Shown here piece after piece: positions 45,564 to 56,544 of a stretch of 64,000 nucleotides of DNA. The notes beneath the pieces are model-generated. The model was not told where the DNA came from and did no database searches. It was given only the letters and a program-made list of their open reading frames with translations. Position numbers and translations under genes: made by a program. Numbering within the stretch: position 1 is the stretch's first letter; each line of letters opens with the position of its first letter. Source of the DNA: DAIQRJ01 sp963708795 (GTDB taxonomy: Bacteria > Actinomycetota > Actinomycetes > Propionibacteriales > DAIQRJ01); NCBI GenBank assembly GCA_963708795.1, contig CAVPUH010000012.1, forward strand, positions 62,001-126,000, in the 5' to 3' direction.

Positions 45564-47312
45564 ATGACGCGTTCCGAGGACGACCTGCGCTTCGGCTTCC
45601 TGCCGTGGGAGTTCCGCCACCAGGCCACCGAGGAGCAGCTGGCCGAGCAGAAGGAGCGTCAGAACGGCCTGGCCTCCGCCGGCGACATGTCGTTCGGGGA
45701 CGAGGTCTACGTCGACTCGTCCGCGGCGGTCTTCTGCTCACGGCTCGACCTCGGCGACCGCGCGTACATCGGTGCGCACGCCTACGTGACCGGCGACGTC
45801 GAGGCCGGACCAGACTCGACCATCAATCCGTTCGCCGTGGTCCGGGGCGAGATCCGGCTCGGTGCGGGCGTGCGGATCGGTGCGCATTCCTCGCTGCTGG
45901 CGTTCAATCACGGTTTCGCGGCGGACCGGCCGGTGTTCCGGCAACCCGTGACCAGCAAGGGAATCGTCGTCGGCGACGATGTGTGGATCGGGTCGAACGT
46001 CACCGTCCTCGACGGTGTGAGCATCGGTTCGCACGCCGTCATCGGGGCCGGCGCCGTCGTCACGAAGGACGTGCCCGAATGGGCGATCGTCGCGGGCAAT
46101 CCCGCCCGGGTCCTGCGCGACCGCCGCGACGAACGGCCCGCGACGAAGCTCCACACGAGCACCGGGCCGACCGGGTCGACCGGGTCAACCGTGCAGACCG
46201 CGCCGACCGCCGCGGTGGACGCCGATCGGCTCGCAGCCTTCGCGGATCGCGCCCGGGACCAGGCCGGCGACCTCGTCGCCCGCTGCTACGACGGTGAGCG
46301 CTACCTCGATCATCCAGAAGCGGGGGCGAACGTCCGCGCCTGGTGTGACGCCGTCGAGATCTCCGATCTGCTCCTGCGGCACACACCCGCCGAGCACTCC
46401 CGGCCCGACTTGGTCGAGCGCCTGCGCGCCTGGCAGGACCCCGAGACCGGCCTCACCCCGGACGGTGACCTCGCCGATGCCGGCCTGGCCGCCGGCCGCC
46501 CGGAGACGTCGTCGCTGAGCGCCTTCGAGGGCTCCGCGACCTATCACATCCTCTGTGTGGGATACGCGCTGCAGCTTCTCGGATCGAGCTTCGCGTATCC
46601 CATCCGCGCCGTCGACGCACTCGAGGCGCACACCCTCGAACACCGCCTGGACGCGCTGCCATGGAGCACGCACGCATGGAGCGCCGGCAACACGATCGAC
46701 GGCCTCGGAACGGCGTGCGCCCGGAACATGCACGACTTCGGCGCCGACCTCGACGACGCCGGCCGCGGCCCGCTCATGACACTCGTGGGCTGGCTCGCGG
46801 CGCGGGTCGACCCGGAGCACGGCATGTGGTCCCAGCCCGATCCCGACGCCGGCTGGCTCCAGGTGGTGAACGGGTTCTACCGGCTCACCCGCGGTACCTA
46901 CGCGCAGTTCGGGCTGGCCCTTCCGCACCCGGAACGGGCCGTGCGGACCACGCTGCGCCATGCGGGTGACCCGCGATGGTTCACCGGTGAGGAGTTCAAC
47001 TCCTGCAACGTGCTCGACGTCATCCACCCGCTCTGGCTGGCTGCGAAGCAGACCGACGCGCATCGAGTCGACGGTCAGCGATGGGCTGCCGCCACCCTCG
47101 ACCGCATCCTCGACCTCTGGGTCGACGGGGAGGGCTTCGCCTTCGCGCCGATCGGCGCCGGGCCACGCTCGGTCACCGGCCTCCAGGGCACCGAGATGTG
47201 GCTGTCGGTGATCTGGCTGCTCGCCGACTACCTGGGCATCGCCGACGCGCTCGGGTACCGCCCACGTGGCGTGCACCGGCCGGAACCCCTGCTACGGCTG
47301 CCGATTCTCTGA
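45564..47312 (+). CDS. Hexapeptide acyltransferase fused to alpha/alpha-toroid domain
   Basis: A 582-residue two-domain protein. Residues about 40-190 form a left-handed beta-helix acyltransferase (repeats such as GDRAYIGAHAYVTGDVEAGP; catalytic-type His in LLAFNHGF; GDDVWIGSNVTVLDGVSIGS, GAGAVVTKDVPEWAIVAGNPA), like CysE/LacA/NodL O-acetyltransferases. After a Thr/Ser/Gly linker (about 195-215) comes a helical domain (about 220-575) resembling prenyltransferase/squalene-cyclase toroids (LRAWQDPETGLTPDGD, STHAWSAGNTIDGLGTACARN). Substrate unknown; the combination suggests acylation of a surface polymer or lipid. It follows the NlpC/P60 gene by 68 bases. Confidence 0.8.
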   Translation: MTRSEDDLRFGFLPWEFRHQATEEQLAEQKERQNGLASAGDMSFGDEVYVDSSAAVFCSRLDLGDRAYIGAHAYVTGDVEAGPDSTINPFAVVRGEIRLGAGVRIGAHSSLLAFNHGFAADRPVFRQPVTSKGIVVGDDVWIGSNVTVLDGVSIGSHAVIGAGAVVTKDVPEWAIVAGNPARVLRDRRDERPATKLHTSTGPTGSTGSTVQTAPTAAVDADRLAAFADRARDQAGDLVARCYDGERYLDHPEAGANVRAWCDAVEISDLLLRHTPAEHSRPDLVERLRAWQDPETGLTPDGDLADAGLAAGRPETSSLSAFEGSATYHILCVGYALQLLGSSFAYPIRAVDALEAHTLEHRLDALPWSTHAWSAGNTIDGLGTACARNMHDFGADLDDAGRGPLMTLVGWLAARVDPEHGMWSQPDPDAGWLQVVNGFYRLTRGTYAQFGLALPHPERAVRTTLRHAGDPRWFTGEEFNSCNVLDVIHPLWLAAKQTDAHRVDGQRWAAATLDRILDLWVDGEGFAFAPIGAGPRSVTGLQGTEMWLSVIWLLADYLGIADALGYRPRGVHRPEPLLRLPIL

Positions 47313-47344
47313 CCCGGTTCGTCCGGCGGAACCCGCCGGCGAGC

Positions 47345-47833
47345 TCAGAACTCGTGCCGCTTGGCCCGTTCGAAGGATTCCTTGATCTCCTGCTCGGCCT
47401 CGGCCCGGCCGGCCCAGGTGGCACCCTCGACGGACTTGGCCGGCTCGAGTTCCTTGTAGACCTCGAAGAAGTGCTGGATCTCGAGCCGATCGAACTTCTG
47501 GACGTCGCCGATGTCGATCAGATGGTCCCAGCGCGGATCGGTCGCGTGGACGCACAGGACCTTGTCGTCCGGCCCCTTCTCGTCGGTCATGCGGAACATG
47601 CCGATCGCCCGACAGGCGATCAGGCAGCCCGGGAACGTCGGCTCACTCAGCAGGACGAGTGCGTCCAGCGGGTCGCCGTCCTGCCCGAGGGTGTCCTCGA
47701 TGAAGCCGTAGTCGGCCGGGTACTGGGTCGCGGTGAACAGCGTGCGGTCGAGCCGGATCCGACCGGAGGCGTGGTCGACCTCGTACTTGTTGCGCTGCCC
47801 CTTGGGGATCTCCACCGTGACGTCGAACTGCAC
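47345..47833 (-). CDS. ppa: Inorganic pyrophosphatase
   Basis: A 162-residue family I soluble pyrophosphatase that hydrolyses PPi to phosphate and drives biosynthesis. All typical motifs are present: FDVTVEIPKGQRNKYEVDH, TATQYPADYGFIEDTLGQDGDPLDALVLL with the Asp cluster binding Mg, and VHATDPRWDHLIDIGDV. The GTG at 47833 follows GAGAGGG and gives the usual length; an earlier GTG at 47857 adds eight residues. It converges with the acyltransferase gene and diverges from dacB. Confidence 0.96.
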   Translation of the reverse strand: MQFDVTVEIPKGQRNKYEVDHASGRIRLDRTLFTATQYPADYGFIEDTLGQDGDPLDALVLLSEPTFPGCLIACRAIGMFRMTDEKGPDDKVLCVHATDPRWDHLIDIGDVQKFDRLEIQHFFEVYKELEPAKSVEGATWAGRAEAEQEIKESFERAKRHEF

Positions 47834-47931
47834 GATCCGCCCTCTCGTTCCAGACACCGCCTTCTCGCGGCACGTCGAGTCGTCGTCAGCCTAGTCAGAG
47901 GCGGCGTCCGGGCCGTCTAGCATCGCTCCGC

Positions 47932-49413
47932 GTGAGACCCGTCCGCCCGACTCCGGCGATCCGCCGTGCCCCAGCGGTGACCGCGACAGTCGCGCTGGTC
48001 GTGGCAGGCGTCGTGTCGACGACCCTGGTCAGCCCCGCCTCGGCGACCACCTCGACCACCTCGACCACCTTGACCACCACGGTCGCACCGCCGCGGGATC
48101 GGGCGATTCCCGACGAGCCGCTGCTCGAACCGCTGAAGGTGAGCGCGAAGCGGCCCACCAGGGTGGGCCTGACAGCGGCCCTGGCCACGCTGGTCAAGGA
48201 CCCGTCGCTCGGTCGGCGTGTGACGGTCACCGTGTCGGATGCCGCGAGCGGCACGCTGCTGTACGGCCGTGCGCCGGGCACGACGGTCATGCCCGGCTCC
48301 ACGACCAAGCTCCTCACGGTGACGGCGGCCCTGTCGCTGTTGGGCCCGGATCACCGGTTCTCGACCCGCGTGGTCCAGCAACCCGTTAAGTCCACCGCGA
48401 GCGCCTCCGCGAAGGCGGCGGCCAAGGCGGCGCCGGTGATCGTCCTCGTCGGCGGCGGCGACCCCCTGCTCGCGAGTCGGGCCGCGCTCACGCGGACGGC
48501 GGCGCTGGGCCACACGGTCTATCCGGGCCGGACGACCACCACCATCGACCACCTGGCCGACTCCACAGCCAAGGCGCTGGTGGCCGCGGGTCACCGGCGG
48601 GTGCGTCTCGGCTACGACGCGACCCTGTTCACCCAGCCGGTATCGCCGCACTGGTTGTCGGTGTACGTGTCGTCCTCGGTGGTCGCACCGGTCTCGGCCC
48701 TCTGGGTGGACGAGGCGCGGACGAAGGCGCCGTACCTCCAGCGTGCCGCCGACCCGCCGCTGGACGCGGCAGCGCGGTTCGCTGCGCTCCTGGCGAAGCG
48801 GGGGATCGATGTCGCCGGGGCGCCGACCGCCCAGCTGGCGGTCGGTTCGGCGCCGACACTCGCGACCGTGTCCTCGGCGCCGCTCAGCTCGATCGTCGAG
48901 CACGTGCTGTCGACCTCGGACAACGACGGCGCGGAGGTGCTCGCCCGTCAGGCCGCGCTCGCCGCCGGCCGGAAGCCGGACTTCGCGGGCGGCGCCGCCA
49001 CGACGCTCAGCCAACTCCGCAAGCTCGGCGTCGACACCCGAGGCGTCCGGCTGTTCGACGGCAGCGGGCTGAGTCGGGACGACCGCATCTCCGGCAACAC
49101 GCTCACCCAGGTCGTGCGGTTGGCCACCGGTGAGCGGCATCCGGAACTGTCCGCCGTCCTGGCCGGCCTGCCGGTCGGCGCATTCAATGGCACCCTGGCA
49201 GCGAGATTCGTGTCGGTCGGCCGGGCTGGGGCCGGGTTCGTCCACGCCAAGACGGGGACATTGACCGGGGTGTCGTCGCTGGCCGGGACCGTCCTGACCC
49301 GGGACGGGGCGCTGCTGACGTTCGCCGTGATGGCGGACCAGATCGGCGCGGCGGACGCCCGGCCGGCGCTGGATCGGATCGCCGCGGCCCTCGCCGCGTG
49401 CGGCTGCCGCTGA
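47932..49413 (+). CDS. dacB: D-alanyl-D-alanine carboxypeptidase, PBP4 type
   Basis: A 493-residue exported S13-family penicillin-binding protein that trims or cuts stem peptides in the wall. After a signal peptide (VTATVALVVAGVVSTTLVSPASA) and a Thr/Ser-rich linker, the penicillin-binding motifs are found: SxxK as STTK at 123-126 (MPGSTTKLLT), SDN at 329-331 (TSDNDGAEVL), and KTG at 440-442 (VHAKTGTLTGVSS). The insert between SxxK and SDN is typical of PBP4. It is followed by housekeeping genes on the same strand; the start codon is GTG. Confidence 0.94.
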   Translation: MRPVRPTPAIRRAPAVTATVALVVAGVVSTTLVSPASATTSTTSTTLTTTVAPPRDRAIPDEPLLEPLKVSAKRPTRVGLTAALATLVKDPSLGRRVTVTVSDAASGTLLYGRAPGTTVMPGSTTKLLTVTAALSLLGPDHRFSTRVVQQPVKSTASASAKAAAKAAPVIVLVGGGDPLLASRAALTRTAALGHTVYPGRTTTTIDHLADSTAKALVAAGHRRVRLGYDATLFTQPVSPHWLSVYVSSSVVAPVSALWVDEARTKAPYLQRAADPPLDAAARFAALLAKRGIDVAGAPTAQLAVGSAPTLATVSSAPLSSIVEHVLSTSDNDGAEVLARQAALAAGRKPDFAGGAATTLSQLRKLGVDTRGVRLFDGSGLSRDDRISGNTLTQVVRLATGERHPELSAVLAGLPVGAFNGTLAARFVSVGRAGAGFVHAKTGTLTGVSSLAGTVLTRDGALLTFAVMADQIGAADARPALDRIAAALAACGCR

Positions 49414-49505
49414 TCGCGACAACCGACTGAGCAGGGACGCCCGCTCGGGCGGTGCCCGCCCGGTCTGCGTGGGCCGTGCGAGCGGGCGGTGGCTAGGGTC
49501 ACCGC

Positions 49506-50669
49506 ATGGACGAATCGACCGTGTACCCCGACCCGCCCCCGTTGGAAGGCGAGCCGGGCACGGGCCGGGTCGACGGCTCAGCGGCCATCAACTGGGACCT
49601 CGCGGTGTCGACCGCCCAGCGGCTCGCCCGCCCGGGTCCGCATGCGACCCGCACGGAGATCGCCGAGGTCGTGGCGGACCTGCGCCGTTACGCCGATCAG
49701 GCGACCCCGCTGGTGCGCGAGTGCACGGGGCTGTTGGGCGGCGAGCGCACCGCGCCTGTTCTCGTCGTCGACCGGCTCGGCTGGATCCAGGCCAACGTCG
49801 ACGTGTTCAGCCAGGTCCTCGACCCCCTCGTCCGACGACTCGTGGGCGAACGCGAACAGACGATTCCCGCGCTCGCCACCAAGGTGGGATCACACGTCAC
49901 CGGCGTCGAGGTCGGTGCGGTCCTCGCATTCTTGTCGGGCAAGGTGCTCGGCCAGTTCGATCCGTACCACCGCGCCGACGGTGCCGCCGGAAGGCTCCTG
50001 CTCGTGGCGCCGAACGTCGTCGCCGTCGAACGCGAACTCCAGGTCGACCCGGCCGACTTCCGGCTCTGGGTGTGCCTTCACGAGGAGACCCACCGCGTGC
50101 AGTTCACCACCGTCGACTGGCTGGAGGGCCATCTACGCGGCCGGCTGGACGCGCTCCTCGCCAGCGACGACCTCGACCCCGCCGCGGTGTTCACCCGGTT
50201 GAAGGAAGGTCTCGACCAGACCGTGCGATCGATGCGCGGTGTGAAGGGCGACCGTCAGTCGCCGTCCGCCGGGATGGTCGATCTGATCAGCACACCGGAG
50301 CAACGCGCCGTCCTCGACGAGATCACCGCCCTGATGACGCTGGTCGAGGGACATGCCGACGTGGTCATGGACCTCGCGGCCCCGGCCGTGATCAAGACGC
50401 TCCCGGAGATCCGCGCGAAGTTCGAATCGAGACGCAAGGCCGGCTCGTCGCCGATCGATCAGCTCCTGCGCCGAGTGCTCGGCATGGACGCCAAGATGCG
50501 CCAGTACCGGGAGGGTGCCGCCTTCGTCCGGAGTGTCGTCGACCGCATCGGGATGGACGGCTTCAACCAGGTGTGGACCAGCGCCGAGACGCTCCCCACC
50601 AAGGCCGAGATCACCGACCCGTCGGCATGGCTCGACCGCGTGGCCGGCGTCGGCCCGACTGCCGGCTAG
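49506..50669 (+). CDS. DUF2342 zinc-dependent metalloprotease
   Basis: A 387-residue cytosolic protein of the actinobacterial DUF2342/coenzyme-F420-biosynthesis-associated family. The zinc motif HEETH occurs in WVCLHEETHRVQFTTVDWL, and LVEGHADVVMDL contains a likely third ligand Glu. The conserved N-terminal signature (INWDLAVSTAQRLARPGP) is also typical. In actinobacteria it often sits between dacB and tilS as here. The natural substrate is unknown. Confidence 0.92.
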   Translation: MDESTVYPDPPPLEGEPGTGRVDGSAAINWDLAVSTAQRLARPGPHATRTEIAEVVADLRRYADQATPLVRECTGLLGGERTAPVLVVDRLGWIQANVDVFSQVLDPLVRRLVGEREQTIPALATKVGSHVTGVEVGAVLAFLSGKVLGQFDPYHRADGAAGRLLLVAPNVVAVERELQVDPADFRLWVCLHEETHRVQFTTVDWLEGHLRGRLDALLASDDLDPAAVFTRLKEGLDQTVRSMRGVKGDRQSPSAGMVDLISTPEQRAVLDEITALMTLVEGHADVVMDLAAPAVIKTLPEIRAKFESRRKAGSSPIDQLLRRVLGMDAKMRQYREGAAFVRSVVDRIGMDGFNQVWTSAETLPTKAEITDPSAWLDRVAGVGPTAG

Positions 50670-50675
50670 CGGGCG

Positions 50676-51695
50676 ATGGGCGGCCGGCTCGATCCCGCCG
50701 TGGCCGCGGTACGGCTCGCGGTGCGACGGGACCTCGCCGCGCTGGCGGCCACCGGAGCGGGCGTCCCCGACCATGGGTCGGCCCGGGTGCTGGTCGCATG
50801 CTCCGGCGGGGCGGACTCGACCGCGCTGGCCGCCGCCGTCGCCTTCGAGGCGCCACGGCTGGGAATGTCGGCAGGCGCCCTCACGATCGACCACCGACTC
50901 CAGAGCGGGTCCTCCGAACGTGCGGCGGCGGTCGTCGAGATGCTGCGCGCCCTCGGTCTCGACCCGGTGCTCGGGCTGGCCGTCGACGTCACCACGGCGG
51001 CCGGCCCGGAGGCCGACGCCCGCACCGCGCGCTACCGGGCGCTCGACGACAGCCTGGCTCGCACCGGTGCGATCGCCGTCCTGCTCGGGCACACGCGCGA
51101 CGACCAGGCCGAGACGGTGCTCCTCGGGCTCGCGCGCGGGTCGGGTACCCGCTCGCTCGCGGGCATGCGGCGGGTCACCGGGCACTACCGCCGACCCCTC
51201 CTCGCCCTCGATCGTGCTGTCACGGCAGCCGCGTGCACTGCCGAGTCGCTGCCGGTCTGGACCGATCCCCACAACACCGATCCGAGGTTCAGCCGCGCCC
51301 GTGTCCGGCACCGCGTCCTCCCGGCGCTCGAACGAGAACTCGGACCGGGCGTGGCCGCCGCGCTGGCCCGGACCGCCGAGTTGGCGCGTGCGGACGCCGA
51401 CGCCCTGGACGACCTCGCGGACGCGGCGTTGACGGCGTTGCCGGGCGCCCCGGACGGTCTGCCGGTCGATCACCTGGCCGCCCTCGTACCCGCGATCCGC
51501 TCGCGGGTGCTGCGGCAGTGGCTCGTCGCTGCGGGTGCGCCGGCCACCGACCTACGGGTCGAGCACGTCGTCGGGGTGACCGATCTGGTCTGCTCGTGGC
51601 ACGGTCAGCGGTACGCGGCGATTCCCGGCGGCCTGGCCGTCACCCGCGCCGACGGAAGGCTGCACGTCGGCCCGGTGCCGACTGTGGCAGGCTGA
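50676..51695 (+). CDS. tilS: tRNA(Ile)-lysidine synthase
   Basis: A 339-residue ATP-dependent enzyme that converts C34 of the CAU-anticodon tRNA-Ile to lysidine, so it reads AUA. The PP-loop is VACSGGADSTALAAA, followed by GALTIDHRLQSGSSERAAA and LLGHTRDDQAETVLLGLARG. The Asn-Phe-Arg segment DPRFSRARVRHRVLPALE is also family-typical. The length is that of the short actinobacterial form without the C-terminal domain. It starts seven bases after the DUF2342 stop and ends five bases before hpt. Confidence 0.95.
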   Translation: MGGRLDPAVAAVRLAVRRDLAALAATGAGVPDHGSARVLVACSGGADSTALAAAVAFEAPRLGMSAGALTIDHRLQSGSSERAAAVVEMLRALGLDPVLGLAVDVTTAAGPEADARTARYRALDDSLARTGAIAVLLGHTRDDQAETVLLGLARGSGTRSLAGMRRVTGHYRRPLLALDRAVTAAACTAESLPVWTDPHNTDPRFSRARVRHRVLPALERELGPGVAAALARTAELARADADALDDLADAALTALPGAPDGLPVDHLAALVPAIRSRVLRQWLVAAGAPATDLRVEHVVGVTDLVCSWHGQRYAAIPGGLAVTRADGRLHVGPVPTVAG

Positions 51696-51700
51696 CGCGC

Positions 51701-52252
51701 GTGGATGCGGCTTCGATCGACGGCGACCTGACCGAAGTCCTGCTCACCGAACGGCAGATCATCGACCGGCTCGGTGAACTCGCGCTCGAGGTCGAGAGCG
51801 ACTACGAGGGCAAGGACCTGCTGCTGATCGGCGTGCTCAAGGGCGCCGTGATGGTGATGGCCGACCTGGCGCGCGCGCTGAACCGGCACGTCGAGATGGA
51901 CTGGGTCGACATCTCGTCCTACGGGTCCGGCACCGAGAGTTCGGGAGTCGTGCGCATCCTGAAGGACCTCTCCACCGACATCTCCGACCGCCACGTCCTC
52001 ATCGTCGACGAGGTGGTCGACACCGGCCTCACGCTGAGCTACCTGGTGAACAACCTGCGCTCCCGCGGGCCGGCGTCGGTCGAGATCCTCGCGCTGCTGC
52101 GCAAGCCGGAGGCGGCCCGGATGACCGTGGCACCCAAATACGTCGGCTACGAGCTGGGCAACGACTTCGTCGTCGGCTACGGCCTGGACTACGCCGAGCG
52201 CTATCGCAACCTCCGGTGCGTGGGCACGCTCGCGCCGCACGTGTACAGCTGA
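51701..52252 (+). CDS. hpt: Hypoxanthine phosphoribosyltransferase
   Basis: A 183-residue purine-salvage enzyme transferring phosphoribose from PRPP to hypoxanthine or guanine. The PPi loop (LLLIGVLKGAVMVMADLARA), the flexible loop (ISSYGSGTESSGVVRI), the PRPP motif (VLIVDEVVDTGLTLSYL) and the base-binding end (YVGYELGNDFVVGYGLDYAERYRNL) are all present. The GTG at 51701 is the only in-frame start near the tilS end. The order tilS-hpt-ftsH is conserved in actinobacteria and other bacteria. Confidence 0.95.
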   Translation: MDAASIDGDLTEVLLTERQIIDRLGELALEVESDYEGKDLLLIGVLKGAVMVMADLARALNRHVEMDWVDISSYGSGTESSGVVRILKDLSTDISDRHVLIVDEVVDTGLTLSYLVNNLRSRGPASVEILALLRKPEAARMTVAPKYVGYELGNDFVVGYGLDYAERYRNLRCVGTLAPHVYS

Positions 52253-52430
52253 CCGCGGTCGCCCACAGCGCCCCGATTCGTCCCGGTGGCACCCGGCTGA
52301 GATACTTTCCGTCCATGTCACGGTTGTCGGTTCCGGCTCCGAGGCTTGACACCCCCGCGGGCTCGCGATCGATTCAGCCACCACGGCGAGTCGCTTCCTG
52401 GTCCGCGCCTTTCGCACACGGCTGGAGGAA

Positions 52431-52450
52431 CGGAGCCTGACCGGGCTCCG
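52431..52450 (+). promoter_or_regulatory. Hairpin just before the ftsH start codon
   Basis: CGGAGCC (52431-52437) pairs with GGCTCCG (52444-52450) around a six-base loop, ending five bases before the ftsH ATG. A short open frame in the same phase (ATG at 52318, about 41 codons) ends within this hairpin at 52440, after a GGAGGA sequence. The arrangement could control ftsH translation, but no known element is matched. Confidence 0.35.
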
Positions 52451-52455
52451 CGACT

Positions 52456-54510
<2,055 letters not shown>

Positions 54511-54567
54511 CGAACGGGCCTCGGGAGCCCGAGGAACCAGCCAGGACGAACCGCTGACCGAGTCCGA

Positions 54568-55197
54568 ATGGGTGCCCGCATGGCCGACGAACTCTCGAAC
54601 GATCTGCTCCACGCGCCCGCGACGGGCGAGGTGGATCTACCCCGCCTCGAGGCGGCGGTGCGCGAGATCCTCGCGGCGGTGGGGGAGAACCCCGACCGCG
54701 AGGGGCTGCTGGACACGCCGAAGCGGGTGGCCAAGGCCTATGCGGAGATCCTCTCCGGGTTGCGTCAGTCACCCGCCGACGTCCTCACGACCACGTTCGA
54801 CATCGGTCACGACGAGATGGTGCTCGTGCGCGACATCGAGTTGTGGAGCATGTGCGAACACCATCTGGTCCCCTTCACCGGGCTCGCGCACGTCGCGTAC
54901 ATCCCGAACCAGGACGGCAAGATCACCGGCCTGTCCAAGCTCGCCCGGCTGGTCGATGTGTACGCGAAGCGCCCGCAGGTGCAGGAGCGGCTCACCACCC
55001 AGGTCGCGGAGGCTCTGGTCGCGCTGCTCGAGCCGCGAGGCGTGATGGTCGTGATCGAGGCGGAGCACCTGTGCATGACGATGCGCGGCGTCCGCAAGGC
55101 AGGCGCCCGGACCATGACGAGCGCGGTGCGCGGCCAGTTGCGCAACCCCGCCACCCGCGCCGAGGCGATGAGCCTCATCCTGGCCGGCCGCCGCTAG
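54568..55197 (+). CDS. folE: GTP cyclohydrolase I
   Basis: A 209-residue enzyme catalysing the first step of folate synthesis, GTP to dihydroneopterin triphosphate. Zinc ligands are in WSMCEHHLVPFTGLAHVAY (Cys, His) and EHLCMTMRGVRKAG (Cys). The start segment EAAVREILAAVGENPDREGLLDTPKRVAK is canonical. A second possible ATG is 12 bases downstream. Its stop codon overlaps that of the convergent dinB by the CTAG tetranucleotide. Confidence 0.96.
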   Translation: MGARMADELSNDLLHAPATGEVDLPRLEAAVREILAAVGENPDREGLLDTPKRVAKAYAEILSGLRQSPADVLTTTFDIGHDEMVLVRDIELWSMCEHHLVPFTGLAHVAYIPNQDGKITGLSKLARLVDVYAKRPQVQERLTTQVAEALVALLEPRGVMVVIEAEHLCMTMRGVRKAGARTMTSAVRGQLRNPATRAEAMSLILAGRR

Positions 55198-56444
55198 GAA
55201 CGTGGGGCCGCCTTTCTCGACCGCGACTCGAACACAGCCGCCTCGAGTGATGTGCCGGCCCTCGCCGACCGGTCACCGAGCAGGACCGCCCGCGTGAGCG
55301 CGGCCGATCCGAACCGGTCGCGGATCCCGTCGGAGGCGACGTCGAGCGCACCGAAGTGACCCGGACCCAGCGGCGCGTCGATCGGGAGTTCGAGCTGCTC
55401 GGCCGATCGCGGGCTGAGGTTCGTGACGCTGACGCCGACCAAGGTGAGGCCCTCGCGGATGATGACCTCGGCCATGCCGGCGAGCAGTCCGTGGGCGGCC
55501 CCGAACAGCAGCCTGGTCGAAGCGGTGGGTGCGGCGAGGCTGTGCGATCGGGTGGCCCGCGTGAAGTCGCCGAACCGCAGCCGGAGGACGACGGTCCGAC
55601 CGGCGGTGTCCACGCTGCGCAGGCGCCGCGCGACCCGCTCGACCGCCGCCGCGAGGATCGGGTCGATCGACCCGAAGTCCGTCATCGGCCGTCCGAGGGC
55701 GCTCTGCGACCCGATCGAACGACGCGGGCGACCCGCGACGACGGGCCGCGGGTCGCGATTGTGCACCAGCGCATGTACCCGACGACCCGAGCCGGTGCCG
55801 AGGATGGAGACGAGTGTGGACTCCGAGAGCCGCGCCACCTCGGCCACTGTCGTGAGCCCCGCGCGGTTGAGCCCGTCCGTGCTCGCGGGCCCGATGCCCC
55901 AGAGCTTGCCCACCGGGAGCGGGTCGAGGAACGCCTGTTCGCCGTCGGGCGGCACAAGCAGCAGACCGTCGGGCTTCGCCACGCCGCTGGCGACCTTGGC
56001 CAGGAAGCGTGTCCGCGCGATTCCGGCGGTGATCGTCAGGCCGGTGCGGTCGCGCACCGCCTGCCGGAGCCGGCGCGCCACCTCGATCGGGGGGCCGACC
56101 AGGTGACGCAGCCCGCCGACGTGCAGGAACGCCTCGTCGATCGACGCGGTCTCGACATCGGGCGTGGTGTCCCGGAAGACGTCGAACACCTCCTTGCTGG
56201 CCGTGACGTAGGCGCTGAAGCGCGGCGGTACGACCACGAGTTGTGGGCACCGGCGCAGCGCCTCCGCCCCGCCCATCGCTCCGCGGACGCCGAACCTCTT
56301 CGCCTCGTAACTCGCGGCCAGGACGACGCCGCCCCCCACGGCGACCGGGCGGCCACGCAACGCCGGGTCGTCGCGCTGCTCGACGGAGGCGAAGAAGGCG
56401 TCCAGGTCCGCGTGGACGATCGTGGCCTCGCTGGTTGACGGCAC
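55194..56444 (-). CDS. dinB: DNA polymerase IV (Y-family)
   Basis: A 416-residue translesion polymerase. Palm-domain motifs: IVHADLDAFFASVEQRDDP with catalytic Asp, and ASIDEAFLHVGG with the SIDE-type catalytic pair. Fingers GVVLAASYEAKRFGVRGAM, HhH (VGKLWGIGPASTDGLNRAG) and little-finger domain (TVVLRLRFGDFTRATRSHSL) are also present. It ends without an obvious beta-clamp-binding motif of classical form. A LexA box lies 20 bases upstream, so SOS induction is likely. It lies in reverse orientation between folE and folP. Confidence 0.94.
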   Translation of the reverse strand: MPSTSEATIVHADLDAFFASVEQRDDPALRGRPVAVGGGVVLAASYEAKRFGVRGAMGGAEALRRCPQLVVVPPRFSAYVTASKEVFDVFRDTTPDVETASIDEAFLHVGGLRHLVGPPIEVARRLRQAVRDRTGLTITAGIARTRFLAKVASGVAKPDGLLLVPPDGEQAFLDPLPVGKLWGIGPASTDGLNRAGLTTVAEVARLSESTLVSILGTGSGRRVHALVHNRDPRPVVAGRPRRSIGSQSALGRPMTDFGSIDPILAAAVERVARRLRSVDTAGRTVVLRLRFGDFTRATRSHSLAAPTASTRLLFGAAHGLLAGMAEVIIREGLTLVGVSVTNLSPRSAEQLELPIDAPLGPGHFGALDVASDGIRDRFGSAALTRAVLLGDRSARAGTSLEAAVFESRSRKAAPRS

Positions 56445-56463
56445 GCCACCACGCTAACAGTAA

Positions 56464-56479
56464 TCGAACACATGTTCTA
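56464..56479. promoter_or_regulatory. LexA (SOS) box of dinB
   Basis: TCGAACACATGTTCTA matches the actinobacterial/Gram-positive LexA operator TCGAAC-N4-GTTCGA with one mismatch in the right half. It is 20 bases upstream of the dinB start and about 65 bases from the divergent folP start. Confidence 0.88.
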
Positions 56480-56544
56480 TACAGGATCGAGATCGTCGTG
56501 GCCCGCAGCGTCCGTGGCCGGCTCGGCTGGCGCAGACTGACCCC

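Noticed and set aside
49469..51700. Long frame running into hpt from upstream
   Set aside because: It overlaps the DUF2342 and tilS genes in another phase and is Arg/Pro/Gly-rich; only its last part from 51701 is real (hpt).
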